Below, piece after piece: positions 1 through 8,243 of a stretch of 64,000 nucleotides of DNA (position 1 is the first letter of the stretch; every line of letters begins with the position of its first letter). Origin of the DNA: JBBDXS01 sp040902195 (GTDB lineage: Bacteria > Chloroflexota > Dehalococcoidia > DSTF01 > RBG-16-68-14); contig JBBDXS010000003.1 of assembly GCA_040902195.1 (NCBI GenBank), positions 119,060-183,059 on the forward strand, in the 5' to 3' direction. The notes under the pieces are model-generated. The model made no database searches and had not been told where the DNA came from. It saw nothing but the letters and a program-made list of their open reading frames with translations. The translations under genes and the position numbers were made by a program.

Positions 1-2
1 TG

Positions 3-326
3 CCGTGCGCCGACGGCGCTCCGTGCACGCGCAGCCCATCGCTCACGATCAACGTCGGGGACGGTCACAACACCGGGTGGGTCGACATCGAATCGCTGAC
101 CACGGCACAGACGATACGGATCACGCTCGCCAACAACATCTATGATGTCAACTGCGACGGTCAGACGAACCCGATCGATGCGACGTTCATCCTGCAATAC
201 AACGCATCGTTGGTCATGGTGCTTCCCTGCTCTGACAATGCCGATGTGAACCGCGACGGCCACATCGATGCGGTCGACGCAGCACTACTGCTGCAATACA
301 ATGCCGGCCTGATCGGCGAACTCTAG
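3..326 (+). CDS. C-terminal end of a dockerin-domain protein (partial)
   Basis: The gene starts before the window; the frame is open from the first bases to TAG at 324. The visible 107 residues end in two dockerin-type calcium-loop repeats of about 22 residues: DVNCDGQTNPIDATFILQY and DVNRDGHIDAVDAALLLQY. The Asp/Asn positions fit F-hand calcium ligands. Dockerins bind cohesin domains, and three cohesin-like proteins are encoded further along (36.9, 58.1 and 63.3 kb), so this is probably an exported protein held at the surface through such a contact. What lies N-terminal of the dockerin cannot be seen. Family assignment is firm; the partner is inference. Confidence 0.85.
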   Translation, partial: PCADGAPCTRSPSLTINVGDGHNTGWVDIESLTTAQTIRITLANNIYDVNCDGQTNPIDATFILQYNASLVMVLPCSDNADVNRDGHIDAVDAALLLQYNAGLIGEL

Positions 327-335
327 CGAGGGCTG

Positions 336-344
336 TGATATACT
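336..344 (+). promoter_or_regulatory. Extended -10 promoter element for the DUF6391 gene
   Basis: TGATATACT (TG, one base, TATACT) lies 22 bases before the ATG at 366. The identical nonamer stands just before the AIR-synthase gene at 39,240. No convincing -35 box is visible, as is common for extended -10 promoters. Confidence 0.45.
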
Positions 345-365
345 TTCCGGCAGGAGCGGCCCCTG

Positions 366-860
366 ATGCTTGGGCACCTCATCGGTTCCATCCGCCGCAA
401 CCACGCCCTCGAGCACGCGACCATCTCGGTGCTGGCGAGCAAGCTTGGCGACGAGGCTCTGCTCGTTGGCCGGGCGACGCGTAACGGCTTCTATCTGTAC
501 GGCGATCTGACGTCCGAGAGCGTGCTGGAGAGCACGCGCGAAGCGCTGGGGCGTTTGCGCGGCGGCGAGTCGAACCTGGCGGTCTCGCCCATGTGCGGGA
601 CGAACCTGGCCGTCGCGGGCGTGCTCGCGGGCCTCTCGTCGCTGCTGGCGCTGGGCAATCGCAGCAGGCGGGAACGTATCCCCAACGTCCTGCTCGCGTC
701 GATGACGGCTGTGCTTGTCGCGCAGCCTTTGGGACGCCTGGTACAGCAGCACTTCACGACCGACTCCGACCTCTCCGATACGGAGCTGGTGGGCATCCGG
801 CAGGGCGGCAGAGGCCCCGGGCGCTTCCACAAGGTCGAGACCGCGCGCACCGCGCCCTGA
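366..860 (+). CDS. DUF6391 family membrane protein
   Basis: A 164-residue protein opening with RRNHALEHATISVL, the signature of the DUF6391 family. Two hydrophobic stretches (about residues 78-98 and 108-124) with a basic RSRRER turn between them suggest a hairpin in the membrane. The function of the family is not known. The ATG at 366 has a GGAG about 12 bases upstream and follows an extended -10 element. The gene stands alone between the dockerin gene and the tRNA and belongs to the chromosome, not to the integrated element. Confidence 0.75.
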   Translation: MLGHLIGSIRRNHALEHATISVLASKLGDEALLVGRATRNGFYLYGDLTSESVLESTREALGRLRGGESNLAVSPMCGTNLAVAGVLAGLSSLLALGNRSRRERIPNVLLASMTAVLVAQPLGRLVQQHFTTDSDLSDTELVGIRQGGRGPGRFHKVETARTAP

Positions 861-872
861 GACCGATCCCAC

Positions 873-949
873 GTCCCCGTAGCTCAACCGGATAGAGCAG
901 CGGACTTCTAATCCGCAGGTTGCAGGTTCGAGTCCTGCCGGGGACGCCA
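873..949 (+). tRNA. tRNA-Arg (anticodon TCT)
   Basis: A complete cloverleaf with encoded CCA: acceptor arms GTCCCCG (873-879) and CGGGGAC, D stem GCTC/GAGC, anticodon stem GCGGA/TCCGC, loop CTTCTAA with anticodon TCT at 907-909, and T stem GCAGG/CCTGC enclosing TTCGAGT. Its 3' half is the integration target of the neighbouring elements: bases 905-954 recur exactly at 31,751 and a shorter copy lies at 35,887. The gene itself has stayed intact, as expected when the element brings its own copy of the 3' end. Confidence 0.97.
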
Positions 950-954
950 GACAC
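905..954 (+). other. Left attachment site of integrative element A (within tRNA-Arg)
   Basis: Fifty bases from the anticodon loop to five bases past the CCA are repeated exactly at 31,751-31,800. Such direct repeats of a tRNA 3' end mark the borders of elements inserted by tyrosine recombinases, and an integrase gene starts 190 bases further on. After base 954 similarity to the second copy continues with scattered differences into the integrase leader, so both elements share the attP-int organisation. Confidence 0.92.
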
Positions 955-1137
955 CCAACTTCGTATCTGAAGTTGACGGAAGAGCACCCTCCGATGGCCC
1001 ATCGCGCCACGCCGTGACCAGCGGATTCGTCCAGCGTTTCCGGACGGTCACAACCAATCCCCTCGTCGTTTGCCCGACCAGCACTGACTGCGAAAGGAGG
1101 CAGTGGAACAATGGTCGCACGACGGAGGTGGAATCAG

Positions 1138-2139
1138 GTGGACAAGTCATCGGTCACACTCGCACGGCTCAGAGAAGCTTACGCCGTGTACAACCAAGTG
1201 GTGGGTAAGTCGCCCAGAACCATCCACTGGTACAACCAAAAGCTACAGCTTGTTGAGCGGTTCCTCGGGGAGGGCTGCGACCTGGGCGACTTCACACTGG
1301 AATCGGCGCGTGCATATATCGCCGACTTGCAGAACCGCCGGGTACGGTACCAGAACAACGGCTACGTGAAGGACAAGAGCGGCGCGTTGTCGAGCGCCTA
1401 TATCCAGGGCTTTGCCCGCGCTCTGCGGGCGTTCTCAACATGGCTAAATCAGGAGGGCTATACCGAGACGAACGTCCTGCAGCCACTGAAGCCTCCTTGC
1501 ATCCAGCGCAAGGTCGTCCAGCCACTGACGGACGAGGACGTCCGTCAGATTCTCGGACGCCTCGACCAGAACGACCCCTACGGAGCCCGTGCCTACGCGA
1601 TGATCTGGACGCTGCTCGACACCGGCCTCAGGGCTTCCGAGCTCTGCGGCCTGCGCGTCGATAACACGCACATCGAGAAGCAGGGTTTCCTCAAGGTGCT
1701 CGGCAAGGGCAATAAAGAGCGGCTCGTGCCCATCGGAGCGCGCACGATGTCCGTTCTGCTCCGTTGGCGCGACGTGTTCAGGCCGATGTACGACGAGCTA
1801 GACAGCCCTTACTTTTTCCTCGGCCGAGACGGCGGGCTGATGACCACGATGGCCCTCCAGGAAGTCGTAAAGCGCGCCGGCCGGAACGCGGGCGTCCCAC
1901 GCCTGCACTGCCACTTGCTCCGGCACACCTTTGCAACGAACTACCTAGTCATGGAAGTCGGCGACCCGCTCCGGCTCCAGCAGATCCTGGGCCACACGTC
2001 GCTGGAAATGGTCCGGCACTACGTGGCGATGGCCAGCATAGAGCAGAGCTTGTTAGAGAAAAGGCCTTCGCCAATGGATTTGTTCGATAGAGCCCGGCCT
2101 TCCGACAGAACCGCCTACCTCGGAAGAACTCTCAAGTAG
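1138..2139 (+). CDS. Tyrosine recombinase (integrase) of element A
   Basis: A 333-residue XerC/D-like site-specific recombinase. The N-terminal half is a SAM-like core-binding domain. The catalytic set is complete: Arg165 (TGLRASEL), Lys190 (GKGNKE), His259 and Arg262 (HLLRH), His286 (LGHTSLE) and Tyr295 (RHYVAM). It sits next to the tRNA attachment site and is the obvious candidate for insertion and excision of the 31-kb element. An ATG at 1111 is in frame behind AAGGAGG, but in the sister integrase at 31,984 the same stretch is closed by a stop codon. The GTG at 1138, preceded by GGAGGTGG in both copies, is therefore the better start. The two integrases are near-identical over most of their length. 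Confidence 0.93.
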   Translation: MDKSSVTLARLREAYAVYNQVVGKSPRTIHWYNQKLQLVERFLGEGCDLGDFTLESARAYIADLQNRRVRYQNNGYVKDKSGALSSAYIQGFARALRAFSTWLNQEGYTETNVLQPLKPPCIQRKVVQPLTDEDVRQILGRLDQNDPYGARAYAMIWTLLDTGLRASELCGLRVDNTHIEKQGFLKVLGKGNKERLVPIGARTMSVLLRWRDVFRPMYDELDSPYFFLGRDGGLMTTMALQEVVKRAGRNAGVPRLHCHLLRHTFATNYLVMEVGDPLRLQQILGHTSLEMVRHYVAMASIEQSLLEKRPSPMDLFDRARPSDRTAYLGRTLK

Positions 2140-3257
2140 AATTCTTTGGAACGCCCGTAGTCATCGCACAATGCCCTGTCGACATGGTGGCCCCTAAACG
2201 GGCCTATGCTCCAAGCCGCAACGTCGCTTATCCATGCGGTCAGCTCCAAGGGGTCAACCAGGGCCATTCGCGGCTGATATCTTGCAGCAAGCTGCCTGGC
2301 TGATCGGGAGAACTTGGACGTCGTGACCATTACGCCGTAGTCGGCATTCTGATCGATCACGGTAAACATGAATTCTTTCAACTGAGAGAGCCTGACCGGT
2401 TCGGAGCGATGTCGCTTGCATTCCACGAACGTGACAATTGGTAGCTCCGAACCTCTCTGGATCACAATTACATCTTTGCCGTCATCCCAACTGGCCGGCG
2501 TCAGAACGACGTCGTAGCCCAAGCTTCGAAGCAAGGAGGCCACGAGCGCCTCGAACTTGCGGGGGTTGGTCTCCGGTAAGTGGTCAGGCCGGCGTGACAG
2601 ATACCTGACTACTTCGGGCTGAATTAGAGTCTCACTATCCGCGAGCGACTTAACAAGTGCCGCGTCTGATTGAATGCTAGCTGTGTCGTCCCAAACCAAT
2701 TGAATGTCCTGCGTCTTCAACATGGTCGTCAACCAGCAGTAGGAAAAGCGGAAGATATCATAGTCCGAAAGATCTGGCGCTCTTATGAATGCCGTGCCAC
2801 ACGATCTTGTAGACGGGTCCCCGAACATGATCGCGTCGAGGTCAAGTTCTATCGTACGTTTACGTACATCAACGAGCGAAGGAAGGCCGTCGCTAAGGTC
2901 TTCGCTATCAGCTGTTCTATAGTCCAATTCAAATGCTGCCTGTCGCATTCGTTCCCAGTCGTCAGAGCAGTCCTTTTCCTCTGGGCCGGTCACCTCGAGG
3001 GTTAGAACATAAGGGGGCTTGCTTCTCGCTGACTCTTGGTCGGGAAACAGAAGAACGTCATCCCAGAAGTAGCGCAGGCTCAGTTCGTCTTCGACCGAGG
3101 GCCATGGCTGGCCAGGAGTCCGAACCAGTCGCCATAGAGCGACGGATCGGAGCCGCTTCGCCCTCCGCCACCAGGGGCGACCAGGACTCTCTCGCGCCGC
3201 CGTAAAGTCGAGACGACGAGATTGGCCGCGCAATAGCCGCCCAGGGAGGGGTTTCAT
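2115..3257 (-). CDS. Mrr-type restriction endonuclease-like protein
   Basis: A 380-residue protein whose last third carries a PD-(D/E)XK nuclease domain of the Mrr type: FEALVASLLRSLGY, then an acidic WDDGKDVIV strand, then the VECKRH strand with the ExK pair, followed by QNADYGVMVTTSKFS. Mrr proteins cleave modified DNA. The first 230 residues show no recognised domain and may recognise the target. The ATG at 3257 follows GGAGG on the minus strand. It lies 46 bases downstream of an XRE gene on the same strand, probably a two-gene operon, and its 3' end overlaps the end of the convergent integrase gene by 25 bases. A host-protection role for the element is inferred. Confidence 0.8.
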   Translation of the reverse strand: MKPLPGRLLRGQSRRLDFTAARESPGRPWWRRAKRLRSVALWRLVRTPGQPWPSVEDELSLRYFWDDVLLFPDQESARSKPPYVLTLEVTGPEEKDCSDDWERMRQAAFELDYRTADSEDLSDGLPSLVDVRKRTIELDLDAIMFGDPSTRSCGTAFIRAPDLSDYDIFRFSYCWLTTMLKTQDIQLVWDDTASIQSDAALVKSLADSETLIQPEVVRYLSRRPDHLPETNPRKFEALVASLLRSLGYDVVLTPASWDDGKDVIVIQRGSELPIVTFVECKRHRSEPVRLSQLKEFMFTVIDQNADYGVMVTTSKFSRSARQLAARYQPRMALVDPLELTAWISDVAAWSIGPFRGHHVDRALCDDYGRSKEFYLRVLPR

Positions 3258-3303
3258 GGAGGTCCTCCGGGGAGGAGCGGGCCCGGCCAGCCTTCCGAGT
3301 GAG

Positions 3304-3609
3304 CTACCTAAGGCTCGCCGGAAGGACTAACGGTTTGTAGTCCGCCGCCATCAGCAGTTCGTCGACTTCTTCGACTGCGAGGCCGAGACCAAATGCGCCG
3401 AGGAGAATCACGGCGTCCCGGCTCGGGTTCTCGCGCTCTCCAGAGAGGAGTCTCGACAAGTAGCTCTCGTCGAGCCAGGCGTCCCGGGCGATCTGCGACT
3501 GTCGCTTGCCGCGCAGTTTCGCTCGGTCGCCGTACCTCTGTAGGAGAGCCGTCAACGTTCCGTTAGCGACTCGCTGAACGCGGGTAGGGTCGAGTGTTCT
3601 CATGGTCAA
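3304..3609 (-). CDS. Small XRE-like helix-turn-helix protein
   Basis: A 101-residue protein with a Cro/CI-type helix-turn-helix in the middle (SQIARDAWLDESYLSRLLSGERENPSRDAVILLGAFGL). The closing residues DELLMAADYKPLVLPASLR include the short motif often seen at the end of XRE domains of this group. It is encoded just upstream of the Mrr-type nuclease and may control it. A close second copy, lacking the start of the gene, lies at 35,603-35,886 in element B, where even the bases after the stop codon are alike. Confidence 0.8.
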   Translation of the reverse strand: MTMRTLDPTRVQRVANGTLTALLQRYGDRAKLRGKRQSQIARDAWLDESYLSRLLSGERENPSRDAVILLGAFGLGLAVEEVDELLMAADYKPLVLPASLR

Positions 3610-3843
3610 CCTCCAAATCTACACACTCATCGAAGGCTGACCTGTTCGACCCGTTGGACTAGGGCCCGCCCCTCCTTTCGCGCACCATTCTGGATCGACG
3701 AGTGCCAGCGCGTCAATGCCCGCCAGGCAATGCCTTCACACCAGCATCAGGTTTACGATCCGCGGTGAGAGGAGTCGACGGTTGAGCGGGATGAGACAAG
3801 CGGTTCAGGTGCTGCCCCTCCCCTGTAAGGAGGTGATGTAGCG

Positions 3844-4016
3844 ATGAGTGAACAGACAACCGAGTTTCCGGAACCAGAGTTGCCGGAAGATCCCGAGGCA
3901 CGTCGCGAGTTAGCCGGCAGTTCGTTGGCCTGATATCGATGTACGTCGAAGATGGCGAGCGAGCGTACCGAGCTATCCGTCAGACACTGCCGCAATTGCG
4001 TGAACTGCTCGACTAG
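3844..4016 (+). pseudogene. Small gene apparently split by a frameshift
   Basis: A strong ribosome-binding site (AAGGAGGTG) precedes an ATG at 3844 that encodes a short acidic reading frame ending in EARRELA and a few more codons to a TGA at 3931. In the +1 frame the sequence continues as RQFVGLISMYVEDGERAYRA and ends LRELLD at 4016. Joined near base 3915 the two parts give one coherent protein of about 54 residues, which suggests a one-base deletion. Programmed frameshifting or a sequencing error could look the same. The rest of 3610-4272 shows no gene I can support. Confidence 0.45.
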
Positions 4017-4272
4017 ACCGAATCGCACCCAACCTACTCTAACCGTCACTCCTCCTGCCCCATTGATCCGCTCCGATCTACTTCGATACTCAATGCCCGT
4101 CTTGACAGGCATTCGACCATGCACCTGTAGAATTAGCCCCTGTAGGGTCGGCCTGTACCCTCCCAACGGCAAGGGGAGCAGTAGGCGACGATGTTTGTCC
4201 ATCCCGCCGGCGCAAGCGACGCCCGCGGCAAAGCGGCCGCCACGGCGCTCATAGGCCGACCCGGCGTACACC

Positions 4273-4527
4273 ATGCGTACCGTTACTTACACTGTACTGA
4301 TAACGAAACATCCGAAGGGCTTCGTGGCGACCTGTCCAGCCCTCAACGATTGCACCACGCTCGGCAAAAGCCGGGCCGGTGCGTATAAGGCGATCAAGGA
4401 CCTCATCAGGCGTCGCCTCATCAAGCTCATCGAAAGCGAGCAGCAACCTCCGACCGACCCAGTCGTCTCCGTCAAACACCTGCGTATCGACCTTCTCGAG
4501 ATCCACAAGGAATTGGACCTGCGATGA
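4273..4527 (+). CDS. HicB-like antitoxin-type protein
   Basis: An 84-residue protein with the HicB fold pattern: two opening strands (YTVLITKHPKGFVATCPAL), the turn DCTTLGKSRAGAYKAIKDLIRRRL for the helix, then a short tail. HicB proteins neutralise HicA ribonucleases, but no HicA-sized gene is adjacent and no DNA-binding domain follows the core, so it is either an orphan or does another job. It is the last gene before the hairpin-rich stretch in front of the replication-relaxation gene. Confidence 0.65.
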   Translation: MRTVTYTVLITKHPKGFVATCPALNDCTTLGKSRAGAYKAIKDLIRRRLIKLIESEQQPPTDPVVSVKHLRIDLLEIHKELDLR

Positions 4528-4559
4528 GCAGGTGTAGGCCACAGGTGTTGGCCAAAGGG

Positions 4560-4966
4560 GTTGGCTTTCAGCGGCCAACACCAAGCGCCTCAAGCCCACG
4601 GGCATCGAGCCCTTGGCCTGAGCAAGGGGGAAGCGTCAAAACCCTCATACAGCGGACTCTGTCTCGACCGCGCAATAGCGCCGTCAGTCCACCGCAATCG
4701 GGTTTCAACCGTCGTCGGCTCGCTCCACTGGGTGGTTCCGCGAACCCGACCACCCCCGCCTCCGCCGGTCTTCGTCGCTTTGCGACTCGCCCGGTTCCCT
4801 CGGGGCTTCGCCCTTCGGCGGACGCGGCGGGCTCGCACGTGCCTGCGGCACTTACTCACCCGCTCGCTAGGCGGAGGTGGTCGGCTTACGCCGACGACGT
4901 GGGGCGCTCGGCATTCCCCCTTGAACCTCCTTCCTTCGCGCCCAAGGGATTGCCCGCTACGCGGGC
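4560..4966. other. Non-coding stretch packed with short perfect hairpins (origin-like)
   Basis: About 450 bases without a credible gene hold at least six stem-loops: GTTGGC/GCCAAC (4560-4579), CCCTTG/CAAGGG (4610-4628), GTCGC-TTT-GCGAC (4774-4786), GTGCC-TGC-GGCAC (4839-4851), GTCGGC-TTAC-GCCGAC (4880-4895) and GCCCGC-TAC-GCGGGC (4952-4966). Four of them have loops of only three or four bases. The cluster directly precedes the replication-relaxation gene, which makes a transfer or single-strand replication origin, or a structured RNA, the leading ideas. No nick site is recognisable. Confidence 0.5.
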
Positions 4967-5125
4967 TCAGATTTCGTGGAACGGCTCATCAGCCGCCTTG
5001 AGGTCGATCGACCGCTCTACGGCGTCTTGGCGGCCCTGGAGGGGCTTTTGAAAAGCGCTACGCCAATAACAACAGTGACCACAACGCGACTGCCACGCTA
5101 TCGGCGGGCCAGCTCCCCGCCTGCG

Positions 5126-5950
5126 ATGCAGCTCACGGCTCGTGACATTCGAATTGTGCGCTGGGTCTACGAGATGCGGTTCATGACCCGCGAGCAGATC
5201 CAGCGTTTGGAGTTCTCGCCGTCAACTGCCTCCTATTGCAAGCGGCGGCTGGCCCTGCTCTTTCACAACGGCTACCTCGACCGGAAGTTCATTCCCGCGC
5301 CGGGCAGCTTTGGTTCCACGCGGGCGATCTATTGTCTCGACAGCAAGGGTGCACAACTTCTTGCATACGAGCTCAAGACCGACATCGACTGGCGTCCGCG
5401 TCACGCCGAGCGAGAGCTGTACTTCCTACAGCACGCCCTGGCTAGCAACGACTTTCGCCTCTGTGCTACCATCGCCTCTCGGCGTCTCGGGCTCGCGCTC
5501 GACTGGACGGACGAGCGGACCCTGCGGCGGAAGGAGATGAAGGACTACGTGGCGGACCCACGGCATGGAGGCCAAAAGCTGGCGGTCATCCCCGACGGCT
5601 ACTTCACACTGTCCGATCGCGACAAGAACTTAGCTTTTGCGCTCGAACTCGACCGCTCGACGGTCGAGGAGAAGCCCTTCAAGGCTAAGGTGCGGGCCTA
5701 CGGCGAGTGGAAACTCACGGGCGCCTACCAAAGGCGCTTCGGCACGGACAGCCTGCGCATCCTCTTTGTCATCGCCTCCAATCATCGGGACCGCCACCGC
5801 CTCGAGCGCGCCAAGCGCTGGTGTGAAGCCGAAGGCGGGCGGTCTCTCTTCTGGTTTGCCGACTCCGCAGACATCAACGAAGCTACGATTTTCAACGAGC
5901 CGATCTGGCAGATCGCAGGACGCGAGGGCAGCTTCACACTGCTCCAATAG
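5126..5950 (+). CDS. Replication-relaxation family protein
   Basis: A 274-residue protein that begins MQLTARDIRIVRWVYEMRFM and continues with the winged-helix pattern TREQIQRLEFSPSTASYCKRRLALLFHNGYLDR, then a C-terminal half with an ELDRSTVEEKPFKAKVRAY motif. This is the layout of the Replic_Relax family of plasmids and conjugative elements, thought to act in mobilisation or replication. The frame is open from 4976, but the upstream part lies in the hairpin region, and the family begins near the ATG at 5126. It heads a series with the membrane protein at 5960 and the VirD4-like ATPase at 6762. Confidence 0.82.
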   Translation: MQLTARDIRIVRWVYEMRFMTREQIQRLEFSPSTASYCKRRLALLFHNGYLDRKFIPAPGSFGSTRAIYCLDSKGAQLLAYELKTDIDWRPRHAERELYFLQHALASNDFRLCATIASRRLGLALDWTDERTLRRKEMKDYVADPRHGGQKLAVIPDGYFTLSDRDKNLAFALELDRSTVEEKPFKAKVRAYGEWKLTGAYQRRFGTDSLRILFVIASNHRDRHRLERAKRWCEAEGGRSLFWFADSADINEATIFNEPIWQIAGREGSFTLLQ

Positions 5951-5959
5951 GAGGCGGCT

Positions 5960-6823
5960 ATGATCTGGTGGTTTACCTCGACACGACACGATCTCGCCAT
6001 CAAGTCTTGGGTCCGGCAGTGGGTCGGCGGCACGATGCTAGATCGCTGGCTCCAGATTTCCGTTCCGGGCTTCGTCTGGTTCACTCTGTGGTTTTACCTT
6101 GCCCTGGCACTCTACAGCGGGTCGGGAGACAACGGCAGTGGCGGCATTTTCTTCTTCCTCTTCATCGGAACCTTCCCTTGGTGGTTCTGGATCGCTGACA
6201 TGATCATCGACCACTTCCACGTCCAGGCCGACTTGCAGAGGTACGCCTCATCGGAGGATGTCATCATGGCCACACGCTGCGAGTACCAAGGTGGCCACCC
6301 GCAACTTCCTCACGGGCGGTTTGCCTACCTCTTGCTCGAAGGAACGCGCGAAGACCCGAACATCACACTGGGCTTTCCGGCTCCGCCCGGTCAAACGCCG
6401 GACCACTTCAGTATGCCTTTGCTCGATCTTGTGACGCTGGGTCAGAACTCCCAACAGCACGATTCGCCTGCAGGTGATGCCGTGGCCAGCATGATCGGCG
6501 AGATGGCCAAGAACGCCTCGCTCAAAGAAGCTGCAGGCAAGTTCCTGCGGCCTGAAAGAATCACGCTGGCGGTGCAGTATCAAGGAGTAGCCGGAAGGAA
6601 ACACGAAGTCGAAGTCACGAACTTCTTCCACGGCAACGGAGAGATTCGCAACTGGCGCAACTACTTAATCTGCGCACAGGCGGAGGCCGACACAGGCATC
6701 GTGCCCTTCGGTCCGTGGAAGAGCCTCAAGCCAGGATTGCCAACAGTCGAGGAGGTGCCAAGTGACTATTCTCGGGACGGAGGTCAACGACCGCCAAGAC
6801 GTAGTGCTTTCGCCCGAAGGTAG
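5960..6823 (+). CDS. Membrane protein of the transfer module
   Basis: A 287-residue protein with two hydrophobic segments near the N terminus (about residues 33-53 and 62-82, the second rich in Phe and Trp), followed by a soluble domain of 200 residues that I do not recognise. The ATG follows AGGAGGCGG and lies nine bases after the replication-relaxation gene. Its 3' end overlaps the start of the VirD4-like ATPase by 62 bases. Coupling ATPases often work with a small membrane protein, so a structural role at a transfer channel is reasonable but inferred. Confidence 0.65.
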   Translation: MIWWFTSTRHDLAIKSWVRQWVGGTMLDRWLQISVPGFVWFTLWFYLALALYSGSGDNGSGGIFFFLFIGTFPWWFWIADMIIDHFHVQADLQRYASSEDVIMATRCEYQGGHPQLPHGRFAYLLLEGTREDPNITLGFPAPPGQTPDHFSMPLLDLVTLGQNSQQHDSPAGDAVASMIGEMAKNASLKEAAGKFLRPERITLAVQYQGVAGRKHEVEVTNFFHGNGEIRNWRNYLICAQAEADTGIVPFGPWKSLKPGLPTVEEVPSDYSRDGGQRPPRRSAFARR

Positions 6824-8186
6824 ACGTCAGGGCACCTACGTCCTCGGCATCAACGGTACAGGCAAGAGCACGCTTTTGCTCAACATGGCGCTGCAAGACA
6901 TCGCGGCCGGCGATGGTCTCTGCCTGCTCGATCCCCACGGCGACCTCGTCGAGGACGTGCTCGCGCGGATCCCGCCCAGCCGCGCCGATGATGTCATCCT
7001 CTTCGATCCAGCAGACATCGATTACCCCTTAGGCGTCAATCTCTTCGAGTGCTCGGACCGCAACGATCCACGACTAGTCGATCGCGTCTGTTCGGAGATC
7101 GTGCTCACGTTCAAGAAGCTCTTTCCAGACTCCTGGGGACCGCGCATGGAAGACCTCATGCGCCACTCGGTGCTGACATTGCTGGCGACGCCCGACTGCA
7201 CACTGCTCGACATGCTTCCGCTGCTAACGGACCCCGACGCCCGGCAGACGTATGTCCGAAGGACGGAAGACCCAGTCATCCGCCACTACTGGGAGCAAGC
7301 CTTCCCCGACAACAAACGTGGCCAGGGCGAGTGGGTCAGCTCCAGCTTGAACAAGATCGGCCGCTTCTTGACCAACCCGGTCATCCGCAACATCGTCTCT
7401 CAGCCGAAGAGCTCGTTCGACCTCCGAACGCTCATGGATCAGGGCAAAGTCTTGCTAGTTAACTTGTCGAAGGGTCAGCTCGGTGAAGACAACTCGGCGC
7501 TCTTGGGCTCTGTTATCGTCGGCAAGATCCTCATCGCCGCGCTCTCGCGGGCCGAGATGCCTATCGAGCAGCGCCGGCCGTTCCACCTCATCGTTGACGA
7601 GTATCACTCGTTCGCGACGGAATCGTTCCCGACGCTACAGAGTGAAGGACGCAAGTTCGGCACCGATACGATCGTTGCCCACCAATACCGAGACCAGCTC
7701 GATCAGCTAAACCGAGGCTCGACGTTGAACGTCGGCAACTTCATCTTGTTCCGCGTCACTGGACGCGACGCCGACGAGCTGTCCACGCAGTTCGACAACA
7801 CACCGCCCGAGCCGGACCCAGCTCTGAAGGCTGTGCCCTACCGGGCCGGCCGGGAGGGGATCTATCGGTCAGGTACCGACAAGGCGCTTGTGAAGGGCAG
7901 CAGCCGCAGCTACGGTGACGTGTCCAACGAGACCGCCAACTACTTGGCGAACACGCCGAACTACAAGGCGTATTGCAAGCTGATCGAAGGAACCGAACTG
8001 ACGGAGTACCACATCGAGACTCACCGATGCGAGCTCTCGAAGAACGCGGACATTGCGGAAATGGTGCAGAAGCAGTCGCAGCGCCTAGCCAAGCCGCGAA
8101 GCGAGGTCGAAGCGTTCGTCGCCCAACGCTTCGCCACGGTGCTAGGTCGTAACGGCCGCAAGGACGGCGCGCTCTACGAAGCGTAG
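6762..8186 (+). CDS. VirD4/TraG-like conjugative coupling ATPase
   Basis: A 474-residue P-loop ATPase of the TraG/VirD4/HerA superfamily. Walker A is GINGTGKST at residues 29-37, followed by LLDPHGDLVEDVL and the DDVILFDPAD strand typical of the family. Walker B is LIVDEYHSF near residue 283. It lacks the N-terminal membrane segments of classical VirD4; the protein at 5960 could provide them. The GTG start at 6762 has GGAGG eight bases upstream, inside the preceding gene. Such ATPases bring DNA to a secretion channel. No relaxase or VirB4 is visible, so the element may depend on a helper. Confidence 0.85.
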   Translation: MTILGTEVNDRQDVVLSPEGRRQGTYVLGINGTGKSTLLLNMALQDIAAGDGLCLLDPHGDLVEDVLARIPPSRADDVILFDPADIDYPLGVNLFECSDRNDPRLVDRVCSEIVLTFKKLFPDSWGPRMEDLMRHSVLTLLATPDCTLLDMLPLLTDPDARQTYVRRTEDPVIRHYWEQAFPDNKRGQGEWVSSSLNKIGRFLTNPVIRNIVSQPKSSFDLRTLMDQGKVLLVNLSKGQLGEDNSALLGSVIVGKILIAALSRAEMPIEQRRPFHLIVDEYHSFATESFPTLQSEGRKFGTDTIVAHQYRDQLDQLNRGSTLNVGNFILFRVTGRDADELSTQFDNTPPEPDPALKAVPYRAGREGIYRSGTDKALVKGSSRSYGDVSNETANYLANTPNYKAYCKLIEGTELTEYHIETHRCELSKNADIAEMVQKQSQRLAKPRSEVEAFVAQRFATVLGRNGRKDGALYEA

Positions 8187-8243
8187 CCCGCCAGACCTAT
8201 AGCACGATGAGCCATCTTGTAAGCGCGCCCGGCGTGCTCTATA

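Noticed and set aside
285..1010. A 241-residue open frame on the minus strand across the DUF6391 gene and the tRNA
   Set aside because: It runs antisense through a complete tRNA and a family-matched gene and has no domain of its own.
3717..3841. A 41-residue frame in the interval after the XRE gene
   Set aside because: No ribosome-binding site, no recognisable pattern, and it ends inside the better-supported leader of the gene at 3844.
4561..5051. Open frames of 146 and 175 residues in the hairpin region
   Set aside because: Low-complexity Arg/Pro/Ser composition caused by G/C-rich hairpins, no family match and no ribosome-binding site.
6762..8186. Reading the VirD4-like ATPase as evidence of a complete type IV secretion system
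   Set aside because: No VirB4, relaxase or channel genes were found in the element, so only a mobilisable or helper-dependent element is supported.
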